From: Fibrobacter sp.
GTDB taxonomy: Bacteria; Fibrobacterota; Fibrobacteria; Fibrobacterales; Fibrobacteraceae
Reading direction: 5' to 3'
NCBI GenBank assembly: GCA_024398815.1
Contig: JAKSIL010000013.1
Coordinates: 1-64,000, forward strand
DNA length: 64,000 bases
The notes below the pieces were generated by a model that was not told where the DNA came from, did not search any database, and was given only the letters and a program-made list of their open reading frames with translations. Positions 16,919 through 25,124 of this stretch are shown one piece after another; position 1 is the stretch's first letter; each line of letters starts with the position of its first letter. A program made the position numbers and the translations under genes.

Positions 16919-18517
16919 ATGATTCTTGTAAAATCAAAAAAAATAGCGTTTTTGTCGGGCTTGCTGGCAATTTCCTTTGTTTCGTCCGTTTGGGCGGCAT
17001 CTCCGGTAATCGAACCGGAACATTCGCGCAATTTACGTCTCTTGAACGCTGCGCCAATGTTGTTCGAATACCATAGGCACACCGTTGGCGACGAACGCCA
17101 GTATTTCACCTACCCGAGGCGCGATACCACGTTCCGCAAGCATTTCAACGAAACGGAAAAGAACGCCTTGCTGTATTACGACAACGTGCTCGGGCCGGGG
17201 ATCTCCGGACATGGCAACAGCTTTGACTGCGACATGGACGATACCGCCTGCGTCGCGAAGGCTAGAGAAATCTATATGACAGAACCGCGTATCGGCATCG
17301 CCATGAGCATCGTGGGCGGCATGGACTATCGCGGCGGTGAATCCCTGGGCGATACCATTTGGCCCGGTGTGGACGGCGGTATCTATCTTCGAGGCTTTGC
17401 CGATTCCATCGATTTCGTGCTCGACGCCCGCATTTACGACGAAGGCCATTCTGCCGCCAAGCCGAAATCGTGGGACCGTGAATTTTTGGAAGTCCAAAAA
17501 GAAGAGAACAATTCCGGAGTCGAATACACGAGCTACGCCCGCTATCGCACTCATTTCGCCTACAATCATGACTGGCTGCGCCTGGACTTTGGCCGCGACG
17601 TGATGCATTGGGGCCCGGGCTATTACAACAACCTGACCCTGAACCAGTTCGCCCTTCCGTACAACATGCTGAGCCTTGATTTGCTCATTGGCCCCTTGCG
17701 CGTGATGAGCTTTTATGCGGACCTTCGCATATACAACAACAGCATGAGCATGAAAAACAAGGACGAAACCCGCAATTTGTTCGGTCACAGGTACGAATTG
17801 GCGGTTGGGAACGCGACTTTTGGCATCAGCGAATTGCAAGTGCAGTACGACAATTTGAAACCTTGGCTTTTTGTCCCTACGGCACCGCTCTTTATGGAAA
17901 AAGGGAATTATTCCGAAGACAGCAATAATGGCGCCTTGGCCATGGACTTCAACTACCGCTTGTTCAATTCCGCCCGTATCTATACGGAATTTTTCTTGGA
18001 CGACATGGAATCGCCTATCAGTTTGGTGAAAAATGACAATATCGAGGCCAAGTGGGCATGGATGGCCGGTATGCAGTTCGGCCACGACTTTTATATTAAT
18101 GGCCATCTGCTCGAAACAGGTTCCATTGCGGAATACGCCCGCGTGGAGCCCTATGTTTACAGCCATTTCATCAAGAATACGGCTCAAATCGCCCATCTCG
18201 GCTTTCCTTTGGGGAACCAGGGCGGCCCCAATAGCCAAACCATCGACTGGACTTTGTACGCACGCCTGGACAACCATATTTTCGCATCCGTTCGGAACGA
18301 ATGGTTTTGGAAGGGAACCGATTTTGGCAGTGCCGTAAACGACACGACGCCACGTGCAAACCACATGAAAATCCACAAGAAATATCTAGACGGTGCGAAA
18401 ATGAAGTATTCCCTGACTCCTTCGGTTAGCTATGAAGGGCAGTTTGTTAGCTTCATGGGCGAATTGACCTTGATTAACGACAAAAAGGTCTATGTTCGCG
18501 GCGGATTCAAGTGGTAA
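16919..18517 (+). CDS. Wzi-like outer-membrane beta-barrel protein
   Basis: About 532 residues from the ATG at 16919; a TTG nine codons upstream is less likely because it lies inside the promoter. The signal peptide ends near VWAAS. The body is a predicted beta-barrel with alternating aromatic strands. The segment LRLDFGRDVMHWGPGYYNN resembles the barrel core of the capsule-assembly Wzi family (GR-x-W-GPG). Wzi proteins are outer-membrane lectins that hold capsular polysaccharide at the cell surface. Length fits the family. It stands upstream of the U32 gene by 10 bp, with no capsule genes alongside, so the role stays inferred. Confidence 0.6.
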   Translation: MILVKSKKIAFLSGLLAISFVSSVWAASPVIEPEHSRNLRLLNAAPMLFEYHRHTVGDERQYFTYPRRDTTFRKHFNETEKNALLYYDNVLGPGISGHGNSFDCDMDDTACVAKAREIYMTEPRIGIAMSIVGGMDYRGGESLGDTIWPGVDGGIYLRGFADSIDFVLDARIYDEGHSAAKPKSWDREFLEVQKEENNSGVEYTSYARYRTHFAYNHDWLRLDFGRDVMHWGPGYYNNLTLNQFALPYNMLSLDLLIGPLRVMSFYADLRIYNNSMSMKNKDETRNLFGHRYELAVGNATFGISELQVQYDNLKPWLFVPTAPLFMEKGNYSEDSNNGALAMDFNYRLFNSARIYTEFFLDDMESPISLVKNDNIEAKWAWMAGMQFGHDFYINGHLLETGSIAEYARVEPYVYSHFIKNTAQIAHLGFPLGNQGGPNSQTIDWTLYARLDNHIFASVRNEWFWKGTDFGSAVNDTTPRANHMKIHKKYLDGAKMKYSLTPSVSYEGQFVSFMGELTLINDKKVYVRGGFKW

Positions 18518-18527
18518 TGGGGATAAT

Positions 18528-19862
18528 ATGAAAAAACCGGAATTACTCGCCCCTGCGGGCGACCTTGTCCGCATGCGCTATGCCTTTGCCTATGGCGCCG
18601 ATGCCGTATATGCCGGCCAGCCTGCTTTTTCGCTGAGGTCCCGCGAGAACGGCTTCAAGAATTTAGATGATTTGGCCGAGGGAATCTCGTATGCTCATGG
18701 AATTGGAAAAAAGTTCTATTTGACGAGCAACGTCATCCCGCGCAATGTGAAAGTGGAATCGTTTCAGCGAGCCTTGACGCAGGCCCTGGAGCTGAAACCC
18801 GATGCCCTGATTGTCGCTGACCCAGGTTTTGTGGGGTGGCTGCGCAAGGAATTTCCCGAAGTGGAAGTTCACTTGTCTGTGCAGGCGAATACCACGAATT
18901 ACCTGGCAGCCGATTTTTGGCACGGGCTTGGTGTTCGCCGTATCATATTGAGCCGCGAGCTTCGTCTGTCTGAAATTTTAGAGATAAAGGAACACGTCCC
19001 CGACCTTGAACTGGAAGTCTTTGTCCATGGTGCTGTTTGCATGGCCATGTCGGGTCGTTGCATGCTCAGCAACTGGGTGACTCATCGCGATGCCAACCAG
19101 GGCGCCTGCGACAACAGTTGCCGCATGCCTTATAGGCTCTATGCAAACCAAGGACCTCAATGCGAGGATTACCGCCCTCACGAAGGCGATTTCAGCTTGC
19201 AGCGTACGGACCGCCCCGAACTTGATCCTGTTGCTCTGGACGAAGATGCCTGGGGGACTTACTTTATGAGTAGCCGCGACTTGTGCGCTCTCGACGTGAT
19301 TCCCGAACTGGTCCTAGGAGGGCTGGATTCCTTTAAAATTGAAGGTAGAACCAGGTCTGTATACTACTTGAGCCAAGTGGTGCGAGCCTATCGCATGGCT
19401 ATAGATGCCTGTGTAAAGGCCATGGAAAACGGAAGCGCCTGTTCTGCGGACCTTGTGCCCGAGGAGTCCCGCAGGGCCATCAGTTTTGTGGACGGTCGCG
19501 GATTCATGCCTGGATTTTTACGCGGGCCTCTTCCGCAAAATTACGAGTCCACTCATGTGGCCGCCTCCGGTGGTTGCGTTTGCGCTCAGGTGCTGGATTA
19601 CGATTCCGACATGGGGCTTTGCCGCGTGAACGTGAAAAATCCGTTTGCCGTGGATGATGCCTTGGAGCTGATGACGCCGGAGGGAATGCGCCCCTGTGAA
19701 ATTGAATCCCTGATGGATTTTAGAGGGGCTTCTGCCGACCGTCTTAATCCGGGTACCGAAGGGCGGATTGTCATGCGTAATGATGTGCTTAAAAACACAG
19801 ATAATGCCAAATACAGCTTCGTTGTGAAGAAGCACACAGCATTTTCTTCGATGAAATCATAA
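18528..19862 (+). CDS. trhP: U32-family tRNA uridine hydroxylase (TrhP/YegQ-like)
   Basis: 444 residues from the ATG at 18528 (an upstream in-frame start at 18492 lies inside the previous gene). It opens with KPELLAPAGD and carries the peptidase U32 signature EVFVHGAVCMAMSGRC (near 175-190). Further conserved Cys (NQGACDNSCR) fit the iron-sulfur cluster of the family, and SYLxVVRAYR-like FKIEGRTRSVYY follows. Family members of this length act in prephenate-dependent hydroxylation of U34 of tRNAs rather than as proteases. The TrhP assignment follows length and the conserved Cys pattern. It is co-oriented with the Wzi-like gene and the small gene at 19872, with gaps of 10 and 9 bp. Confidence 0.85.
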   Translation: MKKPELLAPAGDLVRMRYAFAYGADAVYAGQPAFSLRSRENGFKNLDDLAEGISYAHGIGKKFYLTSNVIPRNVKVESFQRALTQALELKPDALIVADPGFVGWLRKEFPEVEVHLSVQANTTNYLAADFWHGLGVRRIILSRELRLSEILEIKEHVPDLELEVFVHGAVCMAMSGRCMLSNWVTHRDANQGACDNSCRMPYRLYANQGPQCEDYRPHEGDFSLQRTDRPELDPVALDEDAWGTYFMSSRDLCALDVIPELVLGGLDSFKIEGRTRSVYYLSQVVRAYRMAIDACVKAMENGSACSADLVPEESRRAISFVDGRGFMPGFLRGPLPQNYESTHVAASGGCVCAQVLDYDSDMGLCRVNVKNPFAVDDALELMTPEGMRPCEIESLMDFRGASADRLNPGTEGRIVMRNDVLKNTDNAKYSFVVKKHTAFSSMKS

Positions 19863-19871
19863 ATTTGGGCT

Positions 19872-20303
19872 ATGGCCGTTGATAAAGAGTCAAAGAAACA
19901 AGACGAACTGGAACTTTACCAGATAGACGAAAAGGCGATTATGCCGTTTTTCCGGGAGCACCTGGAAGAACTTGTTCGTTTTGTGCAGGAACATAAGGAT
20001 TGCGGACTGTCACTTTTAGTGTTAATTAAGCAGTTTATCCGTACTTACCGCCTGCCATTCAATATGCACCGCTACATGGAGGTGCAGTTGACCTTTATTC
20101 AGCAAAGTTTGCACGACAAAATGCAAGATAGACAGGTGGCGGTCAGCCACTGGATTCAGGAGCACGCCGGCAGACATCGTGACCGCATGATCCAGTTGCA
20201 GTGCCTCTACCTGGACAAGGTCAAGGACCGCTTTTTGCCTGAAATCGAGAAACTTTTGGAAAAGAGTATTGAAACCCTAAAATCCCCAAAAAACAATTTG
20301 TAA
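19872..20303 (+). CDS. Hypothetical alpha-helical protein, 143 residues
   Basis: No signal peptide or membrane segment. It is a charged, mostly helical sequence with many His, Gln and Glu residues, ending in a probable long helix (DKVKDRFLPEIEKLLEKSIE). Family not recognised. It begins 9 bp after trhP and is followed by a hairpin at 20328-20353, so it is the last gene of that operon. Confidence 0.65.
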   Translation: MAVDKESKKQDELELYQIDEKAIMPFFREHLEELVRFVQEHKDCGLSLLVLIKQFIRTYRLPFNMHRYMEVQLTFIQQSLHDKMQDRQVAVSHWIQEHAGRHRDRMIQLQCLYLDKVKDRFLPEIEKLLEKSIETLKSPKNNL

Positions 20304-20327
20304 ACTTTCATTAACGCTTTTTTGCTT

Positions 20328-20353
20328 AAAAATGTGATATTATATCACATTTT
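20328..20353. terminator. AT-rich hairpin after the trhP operon (terminator, or CRP-like operator)
   Basis: A perfect inverted repeat with 12-bp arms: AAAAATGTGATA, TTA, TATCACATTTTT, followed by more T. The T-tract favours a terminator for the 16919-20303 operon. The arms TGTGA and TCACA resemble a CRP/FNR-type site, though the spacing is 7 rather than 6, and a promoter for the gene at 20456 lies downstream. Confidence 0.6.
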
Positions 20354-20455
20354 TTTTGTTTTTGGCGTATTTCGCCATTTTATAAAGGAACAAAACGCCA
20401 AAATAAGAGTATATTATGGTCAAACAATTTTGACTTTTCAAAAACGAGGTTTACC

Positions 20456-21565
20456 ATGAAAAAGTTGTTTGGCTTGATGGCCATTTCCGCTGTGACCTGC
20501 GCCATGGTTGGTTGTACAGCAGAAGAATCTACACTCTCTCCTGCTGCCGCATACCAGCAGCAGACAACGCCGACTCAGACGAGCACTGATACTCAGCCAC
20601 AGGGTATGACTGCTGAAGAAGCCGCAGCCCTCCAGGCTGCCCAGGACCAGAAACTTTTGGATTCTCTGCAGGCTGCCTTGGCTGCTGCTCAGGCTGCCGC
20701 TAGCCAGCAGCAACAGACACCCGTGGTCGACCCGAATGCTAACGCTAACCAGAACCAGACTCCTGCAACGGATCCGAACGCTAACGCTCAGACCAATCCT
20801 GGTACAAACACCACTCCTGGTACAAACACCACTCCTGGTACAAATACCAATACAGGTACAAACACCAATACTGGAGCAAACACCAATACTGGCAATAAAA
20901 CCAACACCAATACAACCCCGGCAGCTGCCGCTTGGGACGGTGTCATTACGTTTAAACTTTGGAACCCCGCCGTCGATAGCAATGCCCAGGTGCAGACGGG
21001 TAACGCAAAGGGTGGCTACTGGTACAGCTATACTGACGAAGGCGACAAGGGCGCTTCTACCCTCACTTGGGGAGGCACTGTCGGTGATGAATTTGACGCA
21101 GCTTCCATGGCTCCTGTGGTCAAGGCTTGTGGTGGCCTTTGCGGCGACTTCGACCTTAAGGTCGGCTCTAACAAGTACAAGCCGTATGTCGGCTTCGGCT
21201 TCAACGTGGGCCAGACTGACAAGGAAGATGGCGATGCCACTGCCAACAAGGGCGTTTGCGTCGAATATACATCTACCGGTGATATCATGATTGAATTGGG
21301 TCTCGGCTCCTATGACAAGACGATTGGCTACGCCAACCCGTTTGTGACTATGCCTGCTGCATCCTCCAAGAAGGTTCTTGATTTCGCTTGGTCCGAATTC
21401 GCACAGCCGGATTGGGTTGACGCTACTCAGAAAATAGCTAGTGCTACGGCTGTGAAGCAGCTCGTGTCCATCAAGTTCAAGATTGCCGGCGACACCGATG
21501 GTGAAGACGGCGATGCCGGTAGCTTCACCCTCACGAAGTTCGGCCCGATGGGTTCCTGCAACTAG
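20456..21565 (+). CDS. Lipoprotein with Gln/Ala and Thr/Asn repeats and a C-terminal binding-type domain
   Basis: 369 residues. Lipobox MVGC (about 17-20); a Gln/Ala-rich helix (about 25-95); a Thr/Asn/Gly/Pro low-complexity region built from an 18-bp DNA repeat (about 112-155); then a globular C-terminal domain (about 160-369). The domain contains GGYWYSYTDE, four Cys, YVGFGFNV, GVCVEYTS and a DFAWSEFAQPDW block. This looks like a jelly-roll carbohydrate-binding-type fold (CBM11-like), but I recognise it only loosely. A lipid anchor, flexible stalk and binding head suggest surface display of a fibre-binding domain. A GAGG site precedes the ATG, and a strong terminator follows. Confidence 0.75.
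   Translation: MKKLFGLMAISAVTCAMVGCTAEESTLSPAAAYQQQTTPTQTSTDTQPQGMTAEEAAALQAAQDQKLLDSLQAALAAAQAAASQQQQTPVVDPNANANQNQTPATDPNANAQTNPGTNTTPGTNTTPGTNTNTGTNTNTGANTNTGNKTNTNTTPAAAAWDGVITFKLWNPAVDSNAQVQTGNAKGGYWYSYTDEGDKGASTLTWGGTVGDEFDAASMAPVVKACGGLCGDFDLKVGSNKYKPYVGFGFNVGQTDKEDGDATANKGVCVEYTSTGDIMIELGLGSYDKTIGYANPFVTMPAASSKKVLDFAWSEFAQPDWVDATQKIASATAVKQLVSIKFKIAGDTDGEDGDAGSFTLTKFGPMGSCN
20798..20910. repeat. 18-bp tandem repeat in a lipoprotein gene
   Basis: About six imperfect copies of CCTGGTACAAACACCACT encoding the six-residue unit GTN(T/N)T(P/N/G). The first copies are identical and later ones drift, ending in NTGNKTNTNT. Confidence 0.85.
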
Positions 21566-21589
21566 TCTTGCTCATACAAAAGCTTAAAA

Positions 21590-21617
21590 AGGACGCTCCT
21601 AGGAGCGCCCTTTTTTG
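21590..21617. terminator. Rho-independent terminator
   Basis: GGACGCTCC, TA, GGAGCGCCC followed by six T. A near-perfect 9-bp stem that ends the lipoprotein gene at 20456-21565. The A-run before the stem gives a T-tract for the opposite strand, so it may also serve dus. Confidence 0.85.
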
Positions 21618-21662
21618 TGCAAATAAATGCTTTTTATGCAAATTAATGCCCGCCGAAGCGAA

Positions 21663-22625
21663 CTAGCATCCGTTGGAATGCGATAGCATGTTGGTTGCCG
21701 TCTGGTAGTCGGTGAGGTTCCCCGCCTTGCGAATCTTTTTGAAAATTTTCTTTGGAATATTGCTTTCCTGGTATTCCCAGAAGCTCTGCAGGTGCGAAAG
21801 AATCTGGCTTGCGCCCTGGTAGGTGCGGCAGGCGTAGTCCATCAATGCTGCGTGCATTTTAAGTACAAGTTCTTGACGATCCAGTTCGTTCCAGGTACAG
21901 CCGGTTTTGTATTCAATGGCGAGAGCCGGGTTTGCGAGGAGTCCGCGGCCAATCATGACGCCAGCAAGCTTCGGATACTTCGATTCAAGTTTGCGGATGC
22001 GTTCGACGGTGGCGATGTCTCCGTTCAAGTACAGCGGGTGCTTGCATTCAGTGTAGAAGCGGTCGAAGGCTTCAAAGTCCAGGGCGCCTTTGTACTGCTG
22101 CCTGCCGAGCCGCGGGTGCAGCGTGATATGGGCGAGGGGCGCTTCGTTTAGAATCGGGAGAAGCGCGAAGGTTTCTTCGTTCGATTCCTGGCCGAGTCGC
22201 ATTTTTACGGAGAACTTGACGGATGTGCCGCTTTCGTGATAGGAACTGCGTCGTGCAATTTCTTCCATGATAGCATCGACTGTCTTGGCGTCGCTCAAGA
22301 GTCCGGAGCCTCGGTGATGGTTTACTTGCATGGGGAAGGGGCATCCCATGTTGAAGTCGATTTCGTTGAAGCCCTTTTGTTGCAGAGCGTCGGCTAAAAT
22401 GCGAAATTCTTCGACGCAGTTTGCGATGATTTGCGGCACTGTTTTTGCGACTGTGCGAACATCTTCGCCGTCCAGGTCGCGCAAATCCTTTGCGCGCGGG
22501 ACTCCGTTTTCAACGCGCAGGAATGGTGCGTAGTAGGCGTCGATTCCGCCGGCAAATTCTGCGTGCACTTTGCGGTAGGCGCTTGTGGTGTAGCCTTGCA
22601 GCGGTGCAAACAGAATCTTGAACAT
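21663..22625 (-). CDS. dus: tRNA-dihydrouridine synthase
   Basis: 320 residues from the ATG at 22625, which lies 4 bp after the rdgB stop (an earlier start at 22640 would overlap rdgB). It is an FMN-dependent TIM-barrel enzyme that reduces uridines in the tRNA D-loop. Signatures: the opening LFAPLQGYT, EIDFNMGCPFPMQVNHHRGS with the conserved Cys, KFSVKMRLG, and LHPRLGRQQYKG with the conserved His and Arg, then MIGRGLLANP. The subfamily (DusA, B or C type) cannot be fixed by eye. It is transcribed with rdgB. Confidence 0.9.
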   Translation of the reverse strand: MFKILFAPLQGYTTSAYRKVHAEFAGGIDAYYAPFLRVENGVPRAKDLRDLDGEDVRTVAKTVPQIIANCVEEFRILADALQQKGFNEIDFNMGCPFPMQVNHHRGSGLLSDAKTVDAIMEEIARRSSYHESGTSVKFSVKMRLGQESNEETFALLPILNEAPLAHITLHPRLGRQQYKGALDFEAFDRFYTECKHPLYLNGDIATVERIRKLESKYPKLAGVMIGRGLLANPALAIEYKTGCTWNELDRQELVLKMHAALMDYACRTYQGASQILSHLQSFWEYQESNIPKKIFKKIRKAGNLTDYQTATNMLSHSNGC

Positions 22626-22629
22626 ACGG

Positions 22630-23301
22630 CTATTTGCCAAGAGCCATTTTCAAGGCGCGAATGGCGTTTCCGCGGTGGCTGATGGCCTTTTTCTCTTCCA
22701 GTTCCATCTGGGCGAAGGTGCGTGTTTCTCCGTCGGGAACGAATAGCGGGTCGTAGCCGAAGCCCATGTCGCCGATGGGGGCGTGGTTGATTTCGCCGCG
22801 GCATTCGCCTTCGAAAATCTTGGGTTCGCTTATGATGAAGTCTCCGACGATTTCACCGACGATGTTTTCAGTTGCTGTGACGCCGGATGTTGCGTCGTGC
22901 TTAGTGACGGTCTGGTACGAAAGAGCGCAGAAGTAGCGTGCCTTGCGGTCTTCGATTCCTTCCAGATTTTTCATGAGCAGGTTGTTGTTGTCCAAATCGG
23001 CGCCGTGCATGCCACTGTAGCGGGCGCTGTAGATTCCCGGTTCGCCGTTCAGTGCGAAGACTTCCAGTCCGGAATCGTCAGCAAGGACTGTCGCCTCCAT
23101 GCCACGCTTGGCGAGCCAACGGGCGGTCACGCTGGACTTGATGATGGCGTTCTCGGCAAAGGACTTCCCGTCTTCCACGATTTCTTCGTCAAAGCCTATA
23201 TCTTTGAGGGTCTTGAATTCGTAGTGGTCCGTACCCAAAATATGGGCGAAATCCCTGATTTTCCCGGCGCTTCCGGTAGCGATGACAAAAAGCTTTTTCA
23301 T
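22630..23301 (-). CDS. rdgB: XTP/dITP diphosphatase (RdgB/HAM1 family)
   Basis: A 223-residue house-cleaning pyrophosphatase that removes dITP and XTP. It shows the family pattern: FVIATGSAGKIRDF at the start, FAENAIIKS, LADDSGLEV (residues about 72-80), PGIYSARYSG, GFGYDPLFVP and the C-terminal SHRGNAIRAL. It is slightly longer than the usual 195-200 residues because of an insertion around 135-165 (KHDATSGVTAT). The ATG at 23301 is preceded, 7 nt upstream, by TATATT on the minus strand. It is the first gene of the rdgB-dus operon. Confidence 0.93.
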   Translation of the reverse strand: MKKLFVIATGSAGKIRDFAHILGTDHYEFKTLKDIGFDEEIVEDGKSFAENAIIKSSVTARWLAKRGMEATVLADDSGLEVFALNGEPGIYSARYSGMHGADLDNNNLLMKNLEGIEDRKARYFCALSYQTVTKHDATSGVTATENIVGEIVGDFIISEPKIFEGECRGEINHAPIGDMGFGYDPLFVPDGETRTFAQMELEEKKAISHRGNAIRALKMALGK

Positions 23302-23356
23302 GTGCGTAAATATAGCAATGAGGCGCGAGGTATGAACTGTCCCACCCCCGCCTTAA

Positions 23357-23373
23357 TGATACAGTGTGTATCA
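23357..23373. promoter_or_regulatory. Palindrome TGATACA-GTG-TGTATCA, candidate operator
   Basis: A perfect inverted repeat with 7-bp arms and a 3-bp centre, between rdgB and the TIGR02147 regulator gene. The same half-site recurs twice around the regulator's promoter at 23436-23468. Confidence 0.65.
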
Positions 23374-23435
23374 CGAAATGCGAAAATTGGATTTTTGTTT
23401 ATTGAAAATAAAGAAATTTGTTAAAAAATTAAATA

Positions 23436-23480
23436 TTTGTATCATTGATTATTGACGCATGATACAAAAAGAGGTATATT
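23436..23480 (+). promoter_or_regulatory. Promoter and second operator of the TIGR02147 gene
   Basis: TTGACG (23452-23457), a 17-bp spacer and TATATT (23475-23480). The half-site TTTGTATCA (23436-23444) lies just upstream of -35, and its complement TGATACAAA (23460-23468) lies inside the spacer, so a bound dimer would block RNA polymerase. The expected transcript start is at the ATG (23487). Confidence 0.6.
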
Positions 23481-23486
23481 GAGGTT

Positions 23487-24323
23487 ATGATGAAAAGTGT
23501 AATCGAATATGAAAACTATCGCACCTTTATGCAGGACTTTTACGACGAGCGTAAACGTTGTTCGGCGTTTTCGTGGCGTGAATTTGCGAAGCTTGCTGGA
23601 TTCAGCTCGCCGACGTACCTCAAGTTGGTGTGCGAAGGCAAGAGCAGTCTGAGCCAGATTGGTGTAGAGCGTGTAGCCTCTGCCATGGGACTTGTCGGTT
23701 TCGAGTTGATTTATTTTCGGGCCTTGGTTGTTTTTTGCCAGGCGAAGTCGGATGCAGATAAACGCCGTGCCTACGAGGAAATGCAGGAGATTGCGAATGC
23801 CCACAAGATCCGCGTCTTGGACAGTACCGCATTCGCCTATTACGAATCGTGGATGAATCCCGTGATTCGCGAGCTTGCTCCGAGTGCGCCGGGGGCAACT
23901 CCCGGGGACTTGGCGAAACTTTGCTATCCTGAAACTTCTGCCGCCGATGTGAAGGATACGCTCGCTTTTTTGGTGAAGGCTGGCCTTTTGAAAAAGATTG
24001 ACGATAACACCTATGTTCAGTCGGATAAGTCCATCGTAGGCTCTGCCGATGCCATGCCTGTCGCCATTCGGTCCATGCACCGCCAGATGGCTGAATTCGC
24101 CATGAAGGCCATGGATGAACTCCCAGTAAGTGAACGCAATATCACGGGTCTTACTTTGGGGCTTTCACACAGGGCGTACCATCGTTTGGTTACTGAACTG
24201 GCCGCCTTCAGGAGGCGGGCCGTTGCCATCGCTGCAGAAGACGATGGTGCGGATCAAGTTTACAGAATCAATTTGCAAATGTTCCCGCTGACGCGGAATA
24301 AAGAAGGAGGAAAAAATGAATAA
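23487..24323 (+). CDS. TIGR02147-family regulator (DUF4423 type)
   Basis: A 278-residue soluble protein. The opening SVIEYENYRTFMQDFYDERK, then SWREFAKLAGFSSPTYLKLV, is an N-terminal helix-turn-helix, followed by DTLAFLVKAGLLKK and a C-terminal DUF4423-like helical part with FRRRAVAIAAEDD. This is the TIGR02147 pattern, a paralogous family described from Fibrobacter. Members are thought to be transcriptional regulators, on the basis of the DNA-binding region rather than experiments. ATGATG gives two possible starts. It overlaps the next gene, a lipoprotein, by 8 bp. The repeated TGATACA sites before it suggest autoregulation. Confidence 0.85.
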   Translation: MMKSVIEYENYRTFMQDFYDERKRCSAFSWREFAKLAGFSSPTYLKLVCEGKSSLSQIGVERVASAMGLVGFELIYFRALVVFCQAKSDADKRRAYEEMQEIANAHKIRVLDSTAFAYYESWMNPVIRELAPSAPGATPGDLAKLCYPETSAADVKDTLAFLVKAGLLKKIDDNTYVQSDKSIVGSADAMPVAIRSMHRQMAEFAMKAMDELPVSERNITGLTLGLSHRAYHRLVTELAAFRRRAVAIAAEDDGADQVYRINLQMFPLTRNKEGGKNE

Positions 24324-25107
24324 GTTGTTCAAAATTACCATGGGGGCGGCGATACTTGCAATGTTCGCGTGCTCTGACGATTCCTCCAGCGATACGTTTG
24401 GCGGAGGTTCTTGGGAAGACCCGAATACAATGGCTTCGGATTCGGGCAGCGCGAAGGATGATTCGCTAAAAGCTCCGCATGCTGTCGAGCCGGATACGAT
24501 GTCTAATGGAACTTCCGTAAGCCCGGAGCGCTTGTCGCCAGGGGCTTATGCGAGTAGCGATTTGTACACCATTTCAAGTTCCATGGTGAAGCCTTTCTCT
24601 GTTAAACCGACCGTCAAGGAAATTCTTCCGGAAGAGCCGCTCGGTGGCGGAAACGTGTACGAGTTCGAGGAATTCCTCGGTGCTTATTCCGTGTGCAAGA
24701 CGAATGGAATTGACGAAATGCGCGTGTTCAAGGTGGATTCCGCTTCGTCGAAGTTCTATACCTATATCGCTACATATTTTTGGAGCGAAGATGGCGCTGG
24801 ACTTATGGAATCGGATTACGAGGCTTTCCGCAAGGATTGCGAGGAAAGCGGCGGAACTCTCGACTCTCGGGCTGCCAGTGATTACGACGATTTGCTCTGG
24901 TGTACTTTTGAATTTGACGACAAGACCGACTTGAAAAAAGTTTGGCGCGACTATGCCGATGAATTCTACGACCAGTGCGTGGAACTTTCGAAGGATTTTG
25001 AAGAAGTGCCTGCGGAGCCAATGCCTGAAATTCAGTGCACCACCGTCTGCAAAGAAACGGATTTGGGCGAGGAGTGCACCATGACGTGTCCTGTGCTCAA
25101 CTTTTAG
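24316..25107 (+). CDS. Lipoprotein coupled to the TIGR02147 regulator
   Basis: 263 residues. Lipobox MFAC (about 16-19), an Asp/Ser spacer, then a domain of about 150 residues with several Cys (SVCKTNG, RKDCEES, LLWCTF, YDQCVEL). A C-terminal Cys cluster, CTTVCKETDLGEECTMTC, could form disulfides or bind a ligand. Family not recognised. The start (AAGGAGG a few nt before) overlaps the regulator's end by 8 bp, so the two are translated together. The pairing suggests that the regulator senses or controls surface lipoprotein expression. Confidence 0.75.
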   Translation: MNKLFKITMGAAILAMFACSDDSSSDTFGGGSWEDPNTMASDSGSAKDDSLKAPHAVEPDTMSNGTSVSPERLSPGAYASSDLYTISSSMVKPFSVKPTVKEILPEEPLGGGNVYEFEEFLGAYSVCKTNGIDEMRVFKVDSASSKFYTYIATYFWSEDGAGLMESDYEAFRKDCEESGGTLDSRAASDYDDLLWCTFEFDDKTDLKKVWRDYADEFYDQCVELSKDFEEVPAEPMPEIQCTTVCKETDLGEECTMTCPVLNF

Positions 25108-25124
25108 TTTATTATATTCGGAGT

